Assembly (NCBI GenBank): GCA_029573725.1
Contig: JAKQDQ010000042.1
Location: 126,777-190,776 of the forward strand
DNA length: 64,000 nucleotides
Source: Verrucomicrobiota bacterium
GTDB taxonomy: Bacteria > Verrucomicrobiota > Verrucomicrobiia > Limisphaerales > JADLHS01
Direction: 5' to 3'
The position numbers and the translations under genes were made by a program. Below are positions 17,696 to 26,599 of this stretch, piece by piece. The first letter of the stretch is position 1. Each line of letters starts with the position of its first letter. Under the pieces are notes generated by a model. It did no database searches. It was not told where the DNA came from and saw only the letters and a list, made by a program, of their open reading frames with translations.

Positions 17696-18724
17696 TCAGG
17701 ACAAATTCCGATTCAGCGAAGCCATCAGGGGTTCGGGATCAATCAGGCCGACGGTGTGCTGGCGCCAGGGAAAAATTCCGTGGGCGCAGTGCCGTCCGGC
17801 CTGAGTGAAGAGGCTGGGCGGTTTGCGCAGATCAGCGTTGTGGAACCGATGCACCCCGTGGACTTCGTCCACAGGAAACGCCACCCGCTGCCCGCGCCAT
17901 TGGGCGACGAGCAACCGTTCGTGCGGTTGGGTGTGAACCAGGGCGGCGGGCGGGGTTTCCAGGCCGAGCAGCCGGTTCAGCGCGGCGCAGATCAACAGTT
18001 CGCCCCGGATGTTGACGATGCCGAGCAACACCGTATGGCGGCGATGCGGGATGGTGTGCAGCGTCCGTCGCTCGGCGACTTCCTGGAATATTTCCGTCGG
18101 CAACGCGAGCCATTCCTTGAGCAGCCGGAAAATCACCACACTGGTTTTGGCCGGGGCCGCCACGTGTTTCTCCGGGGCGAAATGCAGGCTCCACTCGCGC
18201 CGGTAATCGGACGGAATGGGACGGTTCAGGAACTGGGATGCTGCCCGGGCATAGGTGGGGCAGTGGTTGCAATGACCGTACTGCGCAAGCTTCGTGCAGG
18301 AATGATTTCCGTAAACTCCCTCGTGATTCCAGCAATCGTCCTCCGGCGCCGGGTGATTGCCGGTTTGGGTGACGGGTTGGTGGAATGCCGGGGACTCCGT
18401 CGTCCCTGCCACTCGCGCCAGCGCACCTGCGCCGGACGCCGGCTCAATGTGGACAATTTCCGCTTCGACCCGGATGAAATGCTGGGTGCCGGGTTCATCC
18501 GGCATAGGGGCGGACGTCAGAACATTCAGGGACGGCTTTGGGGGTGGTGGCGGGGCGGCGGGGTTTATGGGCGCATTCGAAACGGTGACATAGTTTGCCG
18601 GCACCGGATCCTCAGCGGGCGGCGGTTCGGCCGCCAGCGCTTCCAATTCCGGGCGGGACAGGTGCTGCGTGCCCGGGGTGTCCGGCTTTGACGGGGCGGC
18701 GGGATCGGGTCTGGCGCGTTTCAC
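17696..18724 (-). CDS. wspD: WspD-like CheW adaptor with long disordered N-terminus and Cys/His motif
   Basis: The protein has 342 residues from a GTG at 18724, chosen because it overlaps the CheR stop by 4 bp (GTGA). The first 150 residues are Pro/Ala-rich and probably disordered, with TPGTQHLSRPE and EPGTQHFIRVE as a near-repeat. Then comes a short segment DDCWNHEG...NHSCTKLAQYGHCNHCP, whose Cys spacing recalls the N-terminal motif of WspD-type CheW proteins. The C-terminal CheW domain (GIVNIRGELLICAALNRLL, VAFPVDEVHGVHRF) bridges receptor and WspE. The long N-terminal extension is unusual for an adaptor. Confidence 0.85.
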   Translation of the reverse strand: MKRARPDPAAPSKPDTPGTQHLSRPELEALAAEPPPAEDPVPANYVTVSNAPINPAAPPPPPKPSLNVLTSAPMPDEPGTQHFIRVEAEIVHIEPASGAGALARVAGTTESPAFHQPVTQTGNHPAPEDDCWNHEGVYGNHSCTKLAQYGHCNHCPTYARAASQFLNRPIPSDYRREWSLHFAPEKHVAAPAKTSVVIFRLLKEWLALPTEIFQEVAERRTLHTIPHRRHTVLLGIVNIRGELLICAALNRLLGLETPPAALVHTQPHERLLVAQWRGQRVAFPVDEVHGVHRFHNADLRKPPSLFTQAGRHCAHGIFPWRQHTVGLIDPEPLMASLNRNLS

Positions 18725-19992
18725 TCTGGTCTCAAGGGTTCGGAGTCTCTTCTGTTTTCCCGCCTGCGTTGTTGGGCCAGCCGGAGCATGCGGCGCTTGA
18801 ACACGTTGGCCCGGGCGGGGTGGCCTTGCTGCTCCCACCAGACCATCGAGCGTTCCAGGGATTCGTAGTGCTGGGGATCCAGATACAGCGCCTTGCGGTA
18901 AGACTCAATCGCCTGTGGATCATGGTTGACTTCCTGAATCAAGCCGAGCAGGTAAAAGCACTCCGCGCAATCCGGGTGTCGCTGCAAATAGCGCCAGCAC
19001 AGGGCTGCGGACTCCTCCAGCCGCCCGCTGGCCGCCAGTTCGTGCGCGTAGCTGAGCACCGCGGCATCGCGGTGGGGACCTGATGTGGACGCTTGCGGGA
19101 GCAGCATCGGGCGCACCAGCGGAATCGGGCTGCCGGCGCCGCCGTCGAGTGGGCCGGGAGATGCGGTGGAGCGCGGCGGCCGGCGGCAGCGGCGGCCGGC
19201 GGCGGATGCGCTTTTGTGACACGCGAACGCCAGCGGGAGGCGGAGATTTGTAAACCCGCACCGGGTGGCGATGGGCACTTCCGCCGGGCCGACAAAAAGC
19301 ACGCCGTCGGGCGCCAAGGAGCGATGCAACTTGGCGAGGACGGAAGCTTGCGTGAACCGGTCAAAATAGATCAGGAGGTTGCGGCAGAAGATGAAATCGT
19401 AAGGCGGAGTTGACGCCAGGAAACCGGCATCCAAAACATTGGCCCGCTGAAAGGAGACGGACCGCCGCAGAACCGGGTTCAGCGCGAAGCCGCCTTTCAC
19501 CTGCTGGAAGTGCCGTTGGCGAAAGTCGAGGTTGGCCCCGCGAAAGGAGTTGTTGCTGTAAACCGCCCGGGCGGCGCGGGTGAGGGCGTGCTGGGAAATA
19601 TCCATTGCGTCAATTTGGAACGCGTCCGGAGCGATTCCGGCATCGGCCAGGATCATCGCCGCGGAAAACGGCTCTTCACCACTGGAGCAGGGCACGCTGA
19701 GGATGCGCAACGTCTGCGTGGGATGCTGCGGCCGCCAGGTTTCCGTGACCATCCGCGCAAACGCGTCGAACGGCGCGCGGTCGCGGAAAAACCAGGTTTC
19801 CGTGACGACGACCGCTTCAATCAGACAATCCAATTCCGCGGGTGATTCGTACAGATGCTGCTCGTATTCGGCGATGGACTTGAGGCCCCGCCGCGCCATG
19901 CGTTGCTGGATCGTTTGGCGGATGCGCCCCGGGCCGATGGCGGTGGCTTCCAGGCCGATGTGACGCCGCAATAATGCTTCAATCTGTAACAT
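18721..19992 (-). CDS. wspC: WspC-like CheR methyltransferase with TPR domain
   Basis: The protein has 423 residues from the ATG at 19992, which overlaps the upstream CheW gene by 14 bp. An N-terminal CheR helical domain is followed by the SAM-binding methyltransferase (ILSVPCSSGEEPFSAAMIL, DFIFCRNLLIYFD). The C-terminal 130 residues contain TPR repeats (CAECFYLLGLIQEVNHDPQA, ESYRKALYLDPQHYESLERS). CheR-TPR is the WspC layout. It methylates glutamates of the receptor, and the TPR part probably controls activity or binding. Confidence 0.92.
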   Translation of the reverse strand: MLQIEALLRRHIGLEATAIGPGRIRQTIQQRMARRGLKSIAEYEQHLYESPAELDCLIEAVVVTETWFFRDRAPFDAFARMVTETWRPQHPTQTLRILSVPCSSGEEPFSAAMILADAGIAPDAFQIDAMDISQHALTRAARAVYSNNSFRGANLDFRQRHFQQVKGGFALNPVLRRSVSFQRANVLDAGFLASTPPYDFIFCRNLLIYFDRFTQASVLAKLHRSLAPDGVLFVGPAEVPIATRCGFTNLRLPLAFACHKSASAAGRRCRRPPRSTASPGPLDGGAGSPIPLVRPMLLPQASTSGPHRDAAVLSYAHELAASGRLEESAALCWRYLQRHPDCAECFYLLGLIQEVNHDPQAIESYRKALYLDPQHYESLERSMVWWEQQGHPARANVFKRRMLRLAQQRRRENRRDSEPLRPE

Positions 19993-20455
19993 GCGCGGAT
20001 TCCAATATTGGCTCGGGAGCGGAAACGCAGCGCTCCTGTTGCAGGAGGCGGTCCAAATCAAGCAGCTGGATCACGCCTTCGGCATCCTTCAACAAATGGC
20101 CGACAAACGGCTTCCCCGCCACCGGAATTTGCGCCTCGACCAGGTCTTCGGGCCTGCCCTGAAACGTTTCGGTGGCGCGTTCCACAATGAGACCAAGCCG
20201 GCGGTCCGGGGATGTGCCGCCGGGCTGGTTGATGATCAGGATGCGCGTGCTGAAATGTTCCGCCGCCGGGCGCCCCAGAATCAGCGCGCAGAGATCCACC
20301 GCCGCAACCGGCTGGCCGCGATAGACAAAAACGCCGGCTAGACCGGGCGGGGCGTGCGGAATCTTTTTCAATTCGAGCAACGGCACCAGCTCCACCACGC
20401 GCCGGGCTTCCAGGGCGAAGCGCTCATTGCCAAGTTGGAACAGGACAAACAGCAT
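19979..20455 (-). CDS. wspB: WspB-like CheW adaptor
   Basis: The protein has 158 residues and a single CheW domain: LFVLFQLGNERFALEARRVV at the start, GVFVYRGQPVAAVDLCALIL in the middle, and LDLDRLL at the end. It begins 4 bp after the receptor stop and overlaps the methyltransferase start, so the unit is tightly coupled. CheW proteins dock the kinase to the receptor array. Confidence 0.93.
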   Translation of the reverse strand: MLFVLFQLGNERFALEARRVVELVPLLELKKIPHAPPGLAGVFVYRGQPVAAVDLCALILGRPAAEHFSTRILIINQPGGTSPDRRLGLIVERATETFQGRPEDLVEAQIPVAGKPFVGHLLKDAEGVIQLLDLDRLLQQERCVSAPEPILESAHVTD

Positions 20456-20459
20456 GACT

Positions 20460-22067
20460 TCATTTCATCTCCAGCTTGAAGCGCGCCACGCTGGATTGCA
20501 GGCTGCGGGCGGCCTCGTTCAACTGTTCAATCGCCAGGTTGGATTGTCGCAGGGAGTCGGCGGTCTGATGCGCGGCCTCGCTGAGCTGGGTCAGCGTCTC
20601 ACTGATTTGCTGCGCTCCGGTGGCCTGGGCATGCATGCCTTCACTGACCGTGGCAAAGCGGGGCGTCAGCAACTGGACCTGGCTGATGATTTGGGCCAGT
20701 TGCTTGCTGACCTGGTTGATTTCCTCCACGCCGCGCCGGACCTCCTCCGAAAATTTGTCCATGCCCATGACGCCCGCGGTCACTGCGGACTGCATTTCCT
20801 TGACCATCTTTTCGATGTCGTAAGTGGCCACCGCCGTCTGGTCGGCAAGGCGGCGGATTTCCATGGCGACGACCGCGAACCCGAGTCCGTATTCCCCCGC
20901 CTTCTCGGCCTCGATCGCCGCATTGAGCGAGAGGAGATTGGTTTGGTCCGCCACCTTGGTGATGGTGGTGACGACGGCGTTGATGTTTCCCGCCCGTTCG
21001 TTCAGCGCGGCGAGTTTTCCGCCGATTGTGGCGGCTGCCGCCATGAGCTGGCGCATGGTGTTTTCCATGCGGGTGATGCCGTTCTGCCCGCTGCCCGCGA
21101 GATTTCCGGTTTCATGCGCCACGTCCACGACCTCCTGCATGGTGATGTCCAGCTCGCGCGAAGTGGTCGAGATCTGTCGGGACGTGGCCCCGATCTCGGC
21201 GGTGGTGGCGGCGATCTCCGTGGCGGTGGACTGTTGTTCCCGCGAGGTGGCGGCGATCTGCGTGGCCGTGATGTTCACCTGGACGCCGGACCGTTGCACC
21301 TGGCCCACCAGAATCGAAAGGTCATCCGCCAGCCGGTTCAACCCCTCGCCCAACACGCCGAATTCGTCCTGGCGATTCAGCGCAACGCGCTGGGTGAAGT
21401 CCCCGTTGCGCATCCGTTCCATGACGTCCACCAGCTGCTTCAGCGGAATGGTGATGGCGGAAGACAGCACGGAGCGGAACACAAAGAAGGCCGAGCACAA
21501 CACCGCCACCAGCCCCAGCACGGCAATGAAACCGATCCGGCTCGCGCGGTCGTCATCCTCGCTGCGGATTTGCTCAAAGGCGTTTTTGACTTCCGCCATG
21601 ACGTCCTTGCGCTGCTTGGTCAGTCCCGGGTTGGATTTCAGAAAAAAGTCGCGCGCACTTCCCGAATCCTTGTCCAGCTGGTCCATCACGCCTTTGATGT
21701 GCAATTCCAGGGTGAACGTCACAAAACTGTCCAGCCTGTCCAGCGACTCCTGGATGACCTTTTGCGGATAGGCCTGGCGCAACTGCTGCAGACAATTCTT
21801 GAGGTCCTCCATGCCGGCCTTGATGTTGCCGTATTCGGTCTCCACCATCTGCGCTTCGCGCGGTTCGATGAGCATGGCGCGCAACGCATCACTGATCAGC
21901 ATCAGATTATAGCCGATCCGGGCCTCAGCCACGTGCAATTGATCGCTGCTGTGGATGCTGCGCCCGCGACTGTGCTGGCTGAAAAAGGCCAGCCCCACAG
22001 CCAGAAGGATGATCGTGATGAAGATCACGAGCGTCGTGTAAAGGCGTTTCCAAATTGACAAGTTCAT
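20460..22067 (-). CDS. wspA: WspA-like methyl-accepting chemoreceptor
   Basis: The protein has 535 residues from the ATG at 22067. There is a first membrane segment (LVIFITIILLAVGLAFF), a periplasmic helical sensor of about 150 residues, a second membrane segment (IGFIAVLGLVAVLCSAFFVF), a HAMP domain and a long cytoplasmic coiled coil. Its tip has TKVADQTNLLSLNAAIEAEK, close to the receptor hairpin consensus. It is the first gene of the operon, divergent from maf across 97 bp. In known Wsp systems the receptor senses surface contact or envelope stress; whether that holds here is unknown. Confidence 0.92.
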   Translation of the reverse strand: MNLSIWKRLYTTLVIFITIILLAVGLAFFSQHSRGRSIHSSDQLHVAEARIGYNLMLISDALRAMLIEPREAQMVETEYGNIKAGMEDLKNCLQQLRQAYPQKVIQESLDRLDSFVTFTLELHIKGVMDQLDKDSGSARDFFLKSNPGLTKQRKDVMAEVKNAFEQIRSEDDDRASRIGFIAVLGLVAVLCSAFFVFRSVLSSAITIPLKQLVDVMERMRNGDFTQRVALNRQDEFGVLGEGLNRLADDLSILVGQVQRSGVQVNITATQIAATSREQQSTATEIAATTAEIGATSRQISTTSRELDITMQEVVDVAHETGNLAGSGQNGITRMENTMRQLMAAAATIGGKLAALNERAGNINAVVTTITKVADQTNLLSLNAAIEAEKAGEYGLGFAVVAMEIRRLADQTAVATYDIEKMVKEMQSAVTAGVMGMDKFSEEVRRGVEEINQVSKQLAQIISQVQLLTPRFATVSEGMHAQATGAQQISETLTQLSEAAHQTADSLRQSNLAIEQLNEAARSLQSSVARFKLEMK

Positions 22068-22164
22068 GAGCGCAGTTGGCTGAGGGGCATAATCAGGTCC
22101 GGCCGCCGGAAAAACAAGAAGGTTTGTTTCCCGTTCCGCCTGCGGTAGTCTGGGGGGGCCAACT

Positions 22165-22797
22165 ATGAAGGCATTACCAATTATTCTGGCTTCCAAATCT
22201 CCGCGGCGGCGGGAACTGCTCACCTTGTTCGATGTGCCGTTCCAGGTGGTCCCCAGCACGGCCCGAGAGGTGCATGACCAACAACTGACCGCCTGGGAAA
22301 TGGCGCAGGTCAACGCCTACCGCAAGGCCCGCGCCGTCGCCCGGCGCTTTCCCGATGCCCTGGTCATTGGTGCGGATACGATGGTGTACCTGGACCGGGA
22401 CACCCGGCTTTTGGGCAAGCCGACCAGCCAGCGCGATGCGGCGGCCATGTTGCGCGCGCTGGCCGGGCGGGTGCATGCGGTCATTACCGGGGTGTGTCTG
22501 CTGCACCTGCGCGAACGCCGGCGGCGGGTTTTTACCGATTGGACCGACGTGCAATTTCATCCGCTGACCGCCGCCCAGATCCGCGCTTATTTGCGGTTGA
22601 TTGACCCAATGGACAAGGCGGGGGCGTACGCGATTCAAGAGCATGGCGACCGCATCATTGCCGCGCTTTTTGGCTCGTACAGCAACGTGGTGGGCCTTCC
22701 CATGGAGCGCCTGCGCGAAGAGCTGAAGGCGTTTGGCTTTTTTCACCCCCGCCCCCGGCCCGCGCAAACCCGGCGCCGACCGGCCGCGCTCCGCTGA
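22165..22797 (+). CDS. maf: Maf family nucleoside triphosphate pyrophosphatase
   Basis: The protein has 210 residues. IILASKSPRRRELLTLF is the Maf signature (SxSPRR), VIGADTMVYLD carries the metal-binding Asp, GRVHAVITGVCLL and DKAGAYAIQEHG are further conserved parts. Family members hydrolyse non-canonical nucleotides such as dTTP/UTP or m7GTP to monophosphates, and are linked to septum control. The extra basic C-terminal tail (about 15 residues after FGFFHPRP) is longer than usual. It diverges from the Wsp operon. Confidence 0.9.
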   Translation: MKALPIILASKSPRRRELLTLFDVPFQVVPSTAREVHDQQLTAWEMAQVNAYRKARAVARRFPDALVIGADTMVYLDRDTRLLGKPTSQRDAAAMLRALAGRVHAVITGVCLLHLRERRRRVFTDWTDVQFHPLTAAQIRAYLRLIDPMDKAGAYAIQEHGDRIIAALFGSYSNVVGLPMERLREELKAFGFFHPRPRPAQTRRRPAALR

Positions 22798-22831
22798 TGC
22801 CGCAGGGGGGCCCGACGCCGGGGCGATGGAT

Positions 22832-23653
22832 TCAAGAACGACCTGTCCGGATGGTCGCGTCCTGCTCGATCCACCCGAGGTGGTGAGCCTCATCGGTCAC
22901 CTGCAACCACGCATCCTTTTGGTCCAGCACACGCAGTTCCGCCCCATCGTGTGCCGTGAACGTCGCGGCGGATTCCGCAAACGGGCTGGCGTGTACCGTG
23001 GCCTGATGCGCAATCACGATGGCCACCCGGCCGGGCGCATTTTGCGCGGCGGCGAACTTCGCGCCCAGCAGGAGCGCAACGGACACCCCCACGCCGGCGA
23101 CACTCCAAATCCGGAGCGCGGAACGCCAGGCCGGGCGGAGCACCTGGAGGATGAGCAACGCAAACGTGATCCAGACGGCAACCGTCGTCGTGGCCAGCCA
23201 TTCGGCGTTTGAAAGTGCGGCCAGTTTCTGCTGCCAGGCGGCGGGCGCGAGGCGCGGTCCATGCACCTGATTCCGCGCGAATTGCAGATTGGCGCGCACA
23301 TCCGGGTCGCGGGGCGACAGGGCCTCCGCCTGGCGATAGGCGGCAATCGCCCGGCCCAGCTGACCGGCCTTGAAGTGCGCATTACCGAGGTTGAAATAGA
23401 GGGCTGCGGAAATGGTCCCGTTCGTGAGGAATTGGTTGTATGCTGCCGCGGCGGCGGAAAACTGGCTTTGTGCATAGAGCTGGTTGGCGGCGTCAAATTG
23501 GGCCGCCAGATCATCCGCCGCCCTGGTGTGTTGCACGAAGCCCCCGAGCCCCAGCAGCGCCAGCGCCAGCCCCAGACCGCGGACGAGTCGCGTCCACCCG
23601 CCTGCCGGACGGAGCCGTGCCGGGCGGACGTAGATTGAAAGTGGGGCGATCAC
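22832..23653 (-). CDS. BatE-like TPR/SH3 membrane protein
   Basis: The protein has 273 residues from a GTG at 23653 that overlaps the BatD stop by 4 bp. An N-terminal membrane/signal segment (GLGLALALLGLGGFVQHTRA) is followed by TPR repeats (AALYFNLGNAHFKAGQLGRA, AYRQAEALSPRDPDVRANL), two membrane helices and a C-terminal SH3-like domain (GAELRVLDQKDAWLQVTD). This TPR plus SH3 layout next to BatD is typical of the Bat (Bacteroides aerotolerance) operon. Its role in envelope stress is inferred from the family; the MoxR and BatA/B partners are not in this window. Confidence 0.8.
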   Translation of the reverse strand: MIAPLSIYVRPARLRPAGGWTRLVRGLGLALALLGLGGFVQHTRAADDLAAQFDAANQLYAQSQFSAAAAAYNQFLTNGTISAALYFNLGNAHFKAGQLGRAIAAYRQAEALSPRDPDVRANLQFARNQVHGPRLAPAAWQQKLAALSNAEWLATTTVAVWITFALLILQVLRPAWRSALRIWSVAGVGVSVALLLGAKFAAAQNAPGRVAIVIAHQATVHASPFAESAATFTAHDGAELRVLDQKDAWLQVTDEAHHLGWIEQDATIRTGRS

Positions 23654-25467
23654 GATTCCACCTCATCCAGTTCGCGCAGCACCGTTGTCAATTGGGGGAT
23701 GAACGCCGCCAGTTCCTGACCCGAACGCATGGGCGCGTACCGGGCCGCGTTGGTGGCCTGGAAAAGCGCCTGCAGCGCGGTCAGTGTGGGTTCAGCCACG
23801 CCGCGTGGGCGGAGTTTTTCTTCGATGATTGCCTCCGTAATGGCGGAAGCCGGCAGGTCCAGGCGTTCCCCCAGTTTTTCCTGCAACAGGCGCACGAGTT
23901 CTGCAAAAAACGCCTCCGTCTGGTTCTGCCTGGCCAAAACGCGCAGCCGGTCCTGGCCTTCGCGCAACACCAGTTCCACGCGCCGGCGGCGGCGCAGGCG
24001 CGGATTGCCCGCCAGTGCCTCGGCGCGTTTGCGCCAGAGCATCACGCCAACCAGGGCGAGCGCCGGCACCACATTGAGCGTGACAAAGGTTGGGGTGAAG
24101 CCCGTCCGGGCGGGGCGGTGCCGGACCGTTCCGAGGCGCGTTTTGATCGGCACAATGTCGAGTTGCGGCGGCGGCGCCTGATTCGCGTCGGGGGGCTGAG
24201 CCGCCACCGTTGGCGCGACCGCGGTGCCTCCCGGACGCACGATGAGCGCCGGGCCCGGCTGACTCAAGGTCTGGTAAGTTTTCGTTTCCGGATTGAAGAA
24301 CGAGAAGGTGAACGGAGGTAATTCCTTCAAATCCATGCTTTCCGGGGAAACGATCTGCTCAAAGGTTTTTGTGCCCTGCAAACCCAGTGGGTCCGTGGTT
24401 TCGATCCGGGACGTCGGCGGATAAATTTTAAAATTTTTCCATGCCGGTTGCTCCGGCAGCGTCAGCGAGTCCAGTCCACCCTGGCCGCTGATGGCCACCC
24501 GCACGGTGATCGGGTCGCCGGTGGCAACATTGGTGGGGCCCGCGCTCACCGTCATGGAGAATTCCCCCACGGCGCCGGTGAAATTGGCCGGGCGGCCTTC
24601 CGTCGGCAACGGCAGACACTGCAGCGTTGCTGCTTCGGTGGCGAGGGAAAGTTGGCGCCGCTCCTTGTTGAACATGCCAAAAGGATCAAAGAAATCCCGC
24701 CGCCGATTGCTCGCCGGCAACTCGATCACAATGCTGGCGGTAACCGGGCCGAGTGCGAGCGGGCCGGTTTTGATGGGGGTGAGACTGACCGCGATGGGAA
24801 TCACCGTGTAGATCGCATTGCCGATTTGCTTCCGTTGCCGGCGCAGTTCGGTCATCTTGCCCACGGTGAGGCCCTCTGCAGGAGTTGCGGTGAACTGGAA
24901 TTGACCGGCATTGACACCCTCCCGCAGGTAAAGCTGAAATTCGCCGGTGAGAACCTCGCCCAGGTAAAGGTTGGTCTTGGGCAGTTGCAAGCGCAGGAAG
25001 ACCGGTTGTGATCCATTGGCCAGGCTTTCGGGCGCGGGCGCCTGGACTGGAAGCACCTTCAGATGGATGGGCTGTGTCGTCAACCTCTGCCGGTCCAGCG
25101 TCACCTGGACCGGAGGAATGACGAACTCGCCCACGCGTTGCGGGGTGATGGTGTAGTTGTGCGTGATTTTGGCGGAGGTCTGGCCGTTGACGAAACTGAA
25201 CTGGCTTGATGGGCCGTTGTAGGCAAACTGCAACCCCGGTACGGACGGAGGGGGCGGTGTGCCCTCGGGTTGCGCGCCATCGAAGGTGAGCGCAAATCCG
25301 ACCTGCTCGCCAAGATGGACCGTATCCTGATCAATGCTCGCGGTGAAGGTGACGGCGGCAGCCAGCGTCAGCGAAAGTCCCCATCCCGCCACTCCCGCCA
25401 ACCGCCGCGGCATCACCACGCGGTGACGGAGACCCATGCTGTTGATCGCCTTCGAAAACCTTTCCAT
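23650..25467 (-). CDS. BatD family protein
   Basis: The protein has 605 residues from the ATG at 25467; the ATG at 25413 (MPRRLAGVAGWGLSLTLAAA) gives a better placed signal peptide and may be the true start. The ectodomain has the BatD pattern of Ig-like modules: TASIDQDTVHLGEQVGFALT, YTITPQRVGEFVIPPVQVTL and VRVAISGQGGLDSLTLPE. A membrane helix (TLNVVPALALVGVMLW) and a cytoplasmic helical tail follow. Upstream lies the degenerate island, so the rest of the usual bat operon may have been separated or located elsewhere. Confidence 0.85.
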   Translation of the reverse strand: MERFSKAINSMGLRHRVVMPRRLAGVAGWGLSLTLAAAVTFTASIDQDTVHLGEQVGFALTFDGAQPEGTPPPPSVPGLQFAYNGPSSQFSFVNGQTSAKITHNYTITPQRVGEFVIPPVQVTLDRQRLTTQPIHLKVLPVQAPAPESLANGSQPVFLRLQLPKTNLYLGEVLTGEFQLYLREGVNAGQFQFTATPAEGLTVGKMTELRRQRKQIGNAIYTVIPIAVSLTPIKTGPLALGPVTASIVIELPASNRRRDFFDPFGMFNKERRQLSLATEAATLQCLPLPTEGRPANFTGAVGEFSMTVSAGPTNVATGDPITVRVAISGQGGLDSLTLPEQPAWKNFKIYPPTSRIETTDPLGLQGTKTFEQIVSPESMDLKELPPFTFSFFNPETKTYQTLSQPGPALIVRPGGTAVAPTVAAQPPDANQAPPPQLDIVPIKTRLGTVRHRPARTGFTPTFVTLNVVPALALVGVMLWRKRAEALAGNPRLRRRRRVELVLREGQDRLRVLARQNQTEAFFAELVRLLQEKLGERLDLPASAITEAIIEEKLRPRGVAEPTLTALQALFQATNAARYAPMRSGQELAAFIPQLTTVLRELDEVES

Positions 25468-25610
25468 TTGGAATGTTCAGTTTTGCCGGATGCCGTTTGC
25501 GACGCAAGGTTCCGTTCGCATCCCGCCGGTGCCCAACGAATGAATGGACAACCCACGGCTGTTTTTGTTCGGAAGAAATGGCGCGGACCGCGCCGGCGCC
25601 GGGCGCGCCC

Positions 25611-25973
25611 AATATCTACATCTACAATTTTTATCCCACGGCCAAGGTGGACGACGACATCGAGTTGAAGAAGAAGGCGATCATGAAGTTGCAGGCGTTT
25701 CACACCGCGCTGGGTGAGGACAGCCAGATTTATTCAGAGACGGCGGAAGTGGACAACTTCGGTCTGTTCGAGCGTTCGCCCGAGGAGGAGGAGCGCGCCC
25801 AACGGCTCTCCCTGCTCATGGAACTCCGCCAGTTCCGCCAGCAGAACCCGGAGGAATTTCGTCGCATCAAAGGCTTGCCGCTCCGCGCCCGTGTTGGGCG
25901 CGCGCAACCACCGCGCGTCGGCAGCACGGTCACGTTCATCCGCAGTCAACGCCACGATGCGTTTTACCGCATT
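25611..25973 (+). pseudogene. SNF2-like helicase C-terminal fragment
   Basis: About 120 codons read without interruption (NIYIYNFYPTAKVDDDIELK, MKLQAFHTALGEDSQIYSE, EEERAQRLSLLMELRQFRQQ, FRRIKGLPLRARVG, VTFIRSQRHDAFYRI). I recognise the pattern as the region after the helicase core in large SNF2-related helicases found in defence islands. No ATPase core lies upstream: the sequence runs into the start of the divergent BatD gene. The fragment sits in an open frame from 25473, but it lacks a plausible start and its own function. It is most likely a deletion remnant. Confidence 0.6.
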
Positions 25974-26015
25974 CGTCCTGGTAGTAGCCGACGTGAGGAG
26001 GCGCAAACATTGACT

Positions 26016-26043
26016 CCCTCTCCGCCCTCGGAGGGGGAGAGGG
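26016..26043. repeat. REP-like imperfect palindrome (copy 1)
   Basis: CCCTCTCC at the left and GGAGAGGG at the right flank a GC-rich centre, giving an imperfect hairpin. It lies just after the helicase fragment and before the DUF559 remnant. It shares the outer arms with copy 2. Confidence 0.5.
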
Positions 26044-26067
26044 GCGGGGAGAGGCGGCGGCTTTCGC

Positions 26068-26599
26068 ATGAACCCCACCGCCCGTGCCCGGCAACTTCGC
26101 CGCACCAAACCACCGAAGAAAAGCAGCTTTGGCAGGCGGTGAAAGCGGGACGTTTCGCGGGTTTCAAATTCCGGTGGCAGCCCCGGTGGGCAGCTATTTT
26201 CTGGATTGCTATTGCCCGCTGGCGCGGCTGGCGGTGGAACTGGACGGCTTTCAACATGGTTTGCCGGAAGGAATCAAACGCGACGAGGAGCGGGAGAAAT
26301 TTCTCGCGGAGCAGGACATTGAAGTGGTGCGCTTTTGGAATCATCAGTGGCATAAGAACCGGGGAGGTGTATTGCTGGAAATCTGGCACGCGCGGCAACG
26401 GCGGACGGGTTGCGTGAAGGTGATGTGGAAAGAACAAAATCACCGTTTTGTGCCGCCGAAGCTGGAACAGGTGCTTGGTGAACCGAAGCCGCTGCCACGG
26501 AAACGGCCCTCCTCTCCCCATCCCTCTCCTCCATCGGATGGAGGAGAGGGAGAAGACCGCGCCTTGGATTTGGTCCGCACCATCAAGGGCGAAGCATGA
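26068..26599 (+). pseudogene. DUF559 (Vsr-like) endonuclease, frameshifted
   Basis: Coding similarity to the DUF559 nuclease family runs through three frames. It starts in the frame of the ATG at 26068 (NPTARARQLRR), continues in a second frame as TTEEKQLWQAVKAGRFAGFKF and then in a third as GSYFLDCYCPLARLAVELDG, ERFLAEQ-like EEREKFLAEQDIEVVRFWN. The active-site region (LDCYCP...VELDGFQH) is preserved, but two frameshifts, near 26110 and 26185, break the gene. The C-terminal part contains the second REP-like palindrome in frame. DUF559 proteins have a PD-(D/E)XK-type fold and are common near mobile or defence genes. Confidence 0.7.
26522..26550. repeat. REP-like perfect palindrome (copy 2)
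   Basis: A perfect inverted repeat has 14-bp arms (CCCTCTCCTCCATC and its complement) around a single G. It lies inside the 3' part of the DUF559 remnant, where it encodes a PSPPSDGGEG-like insertion. Together with the related copy about 500 bp upstream it suggests a dispersed palindromic element. Confidence 0.65.
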
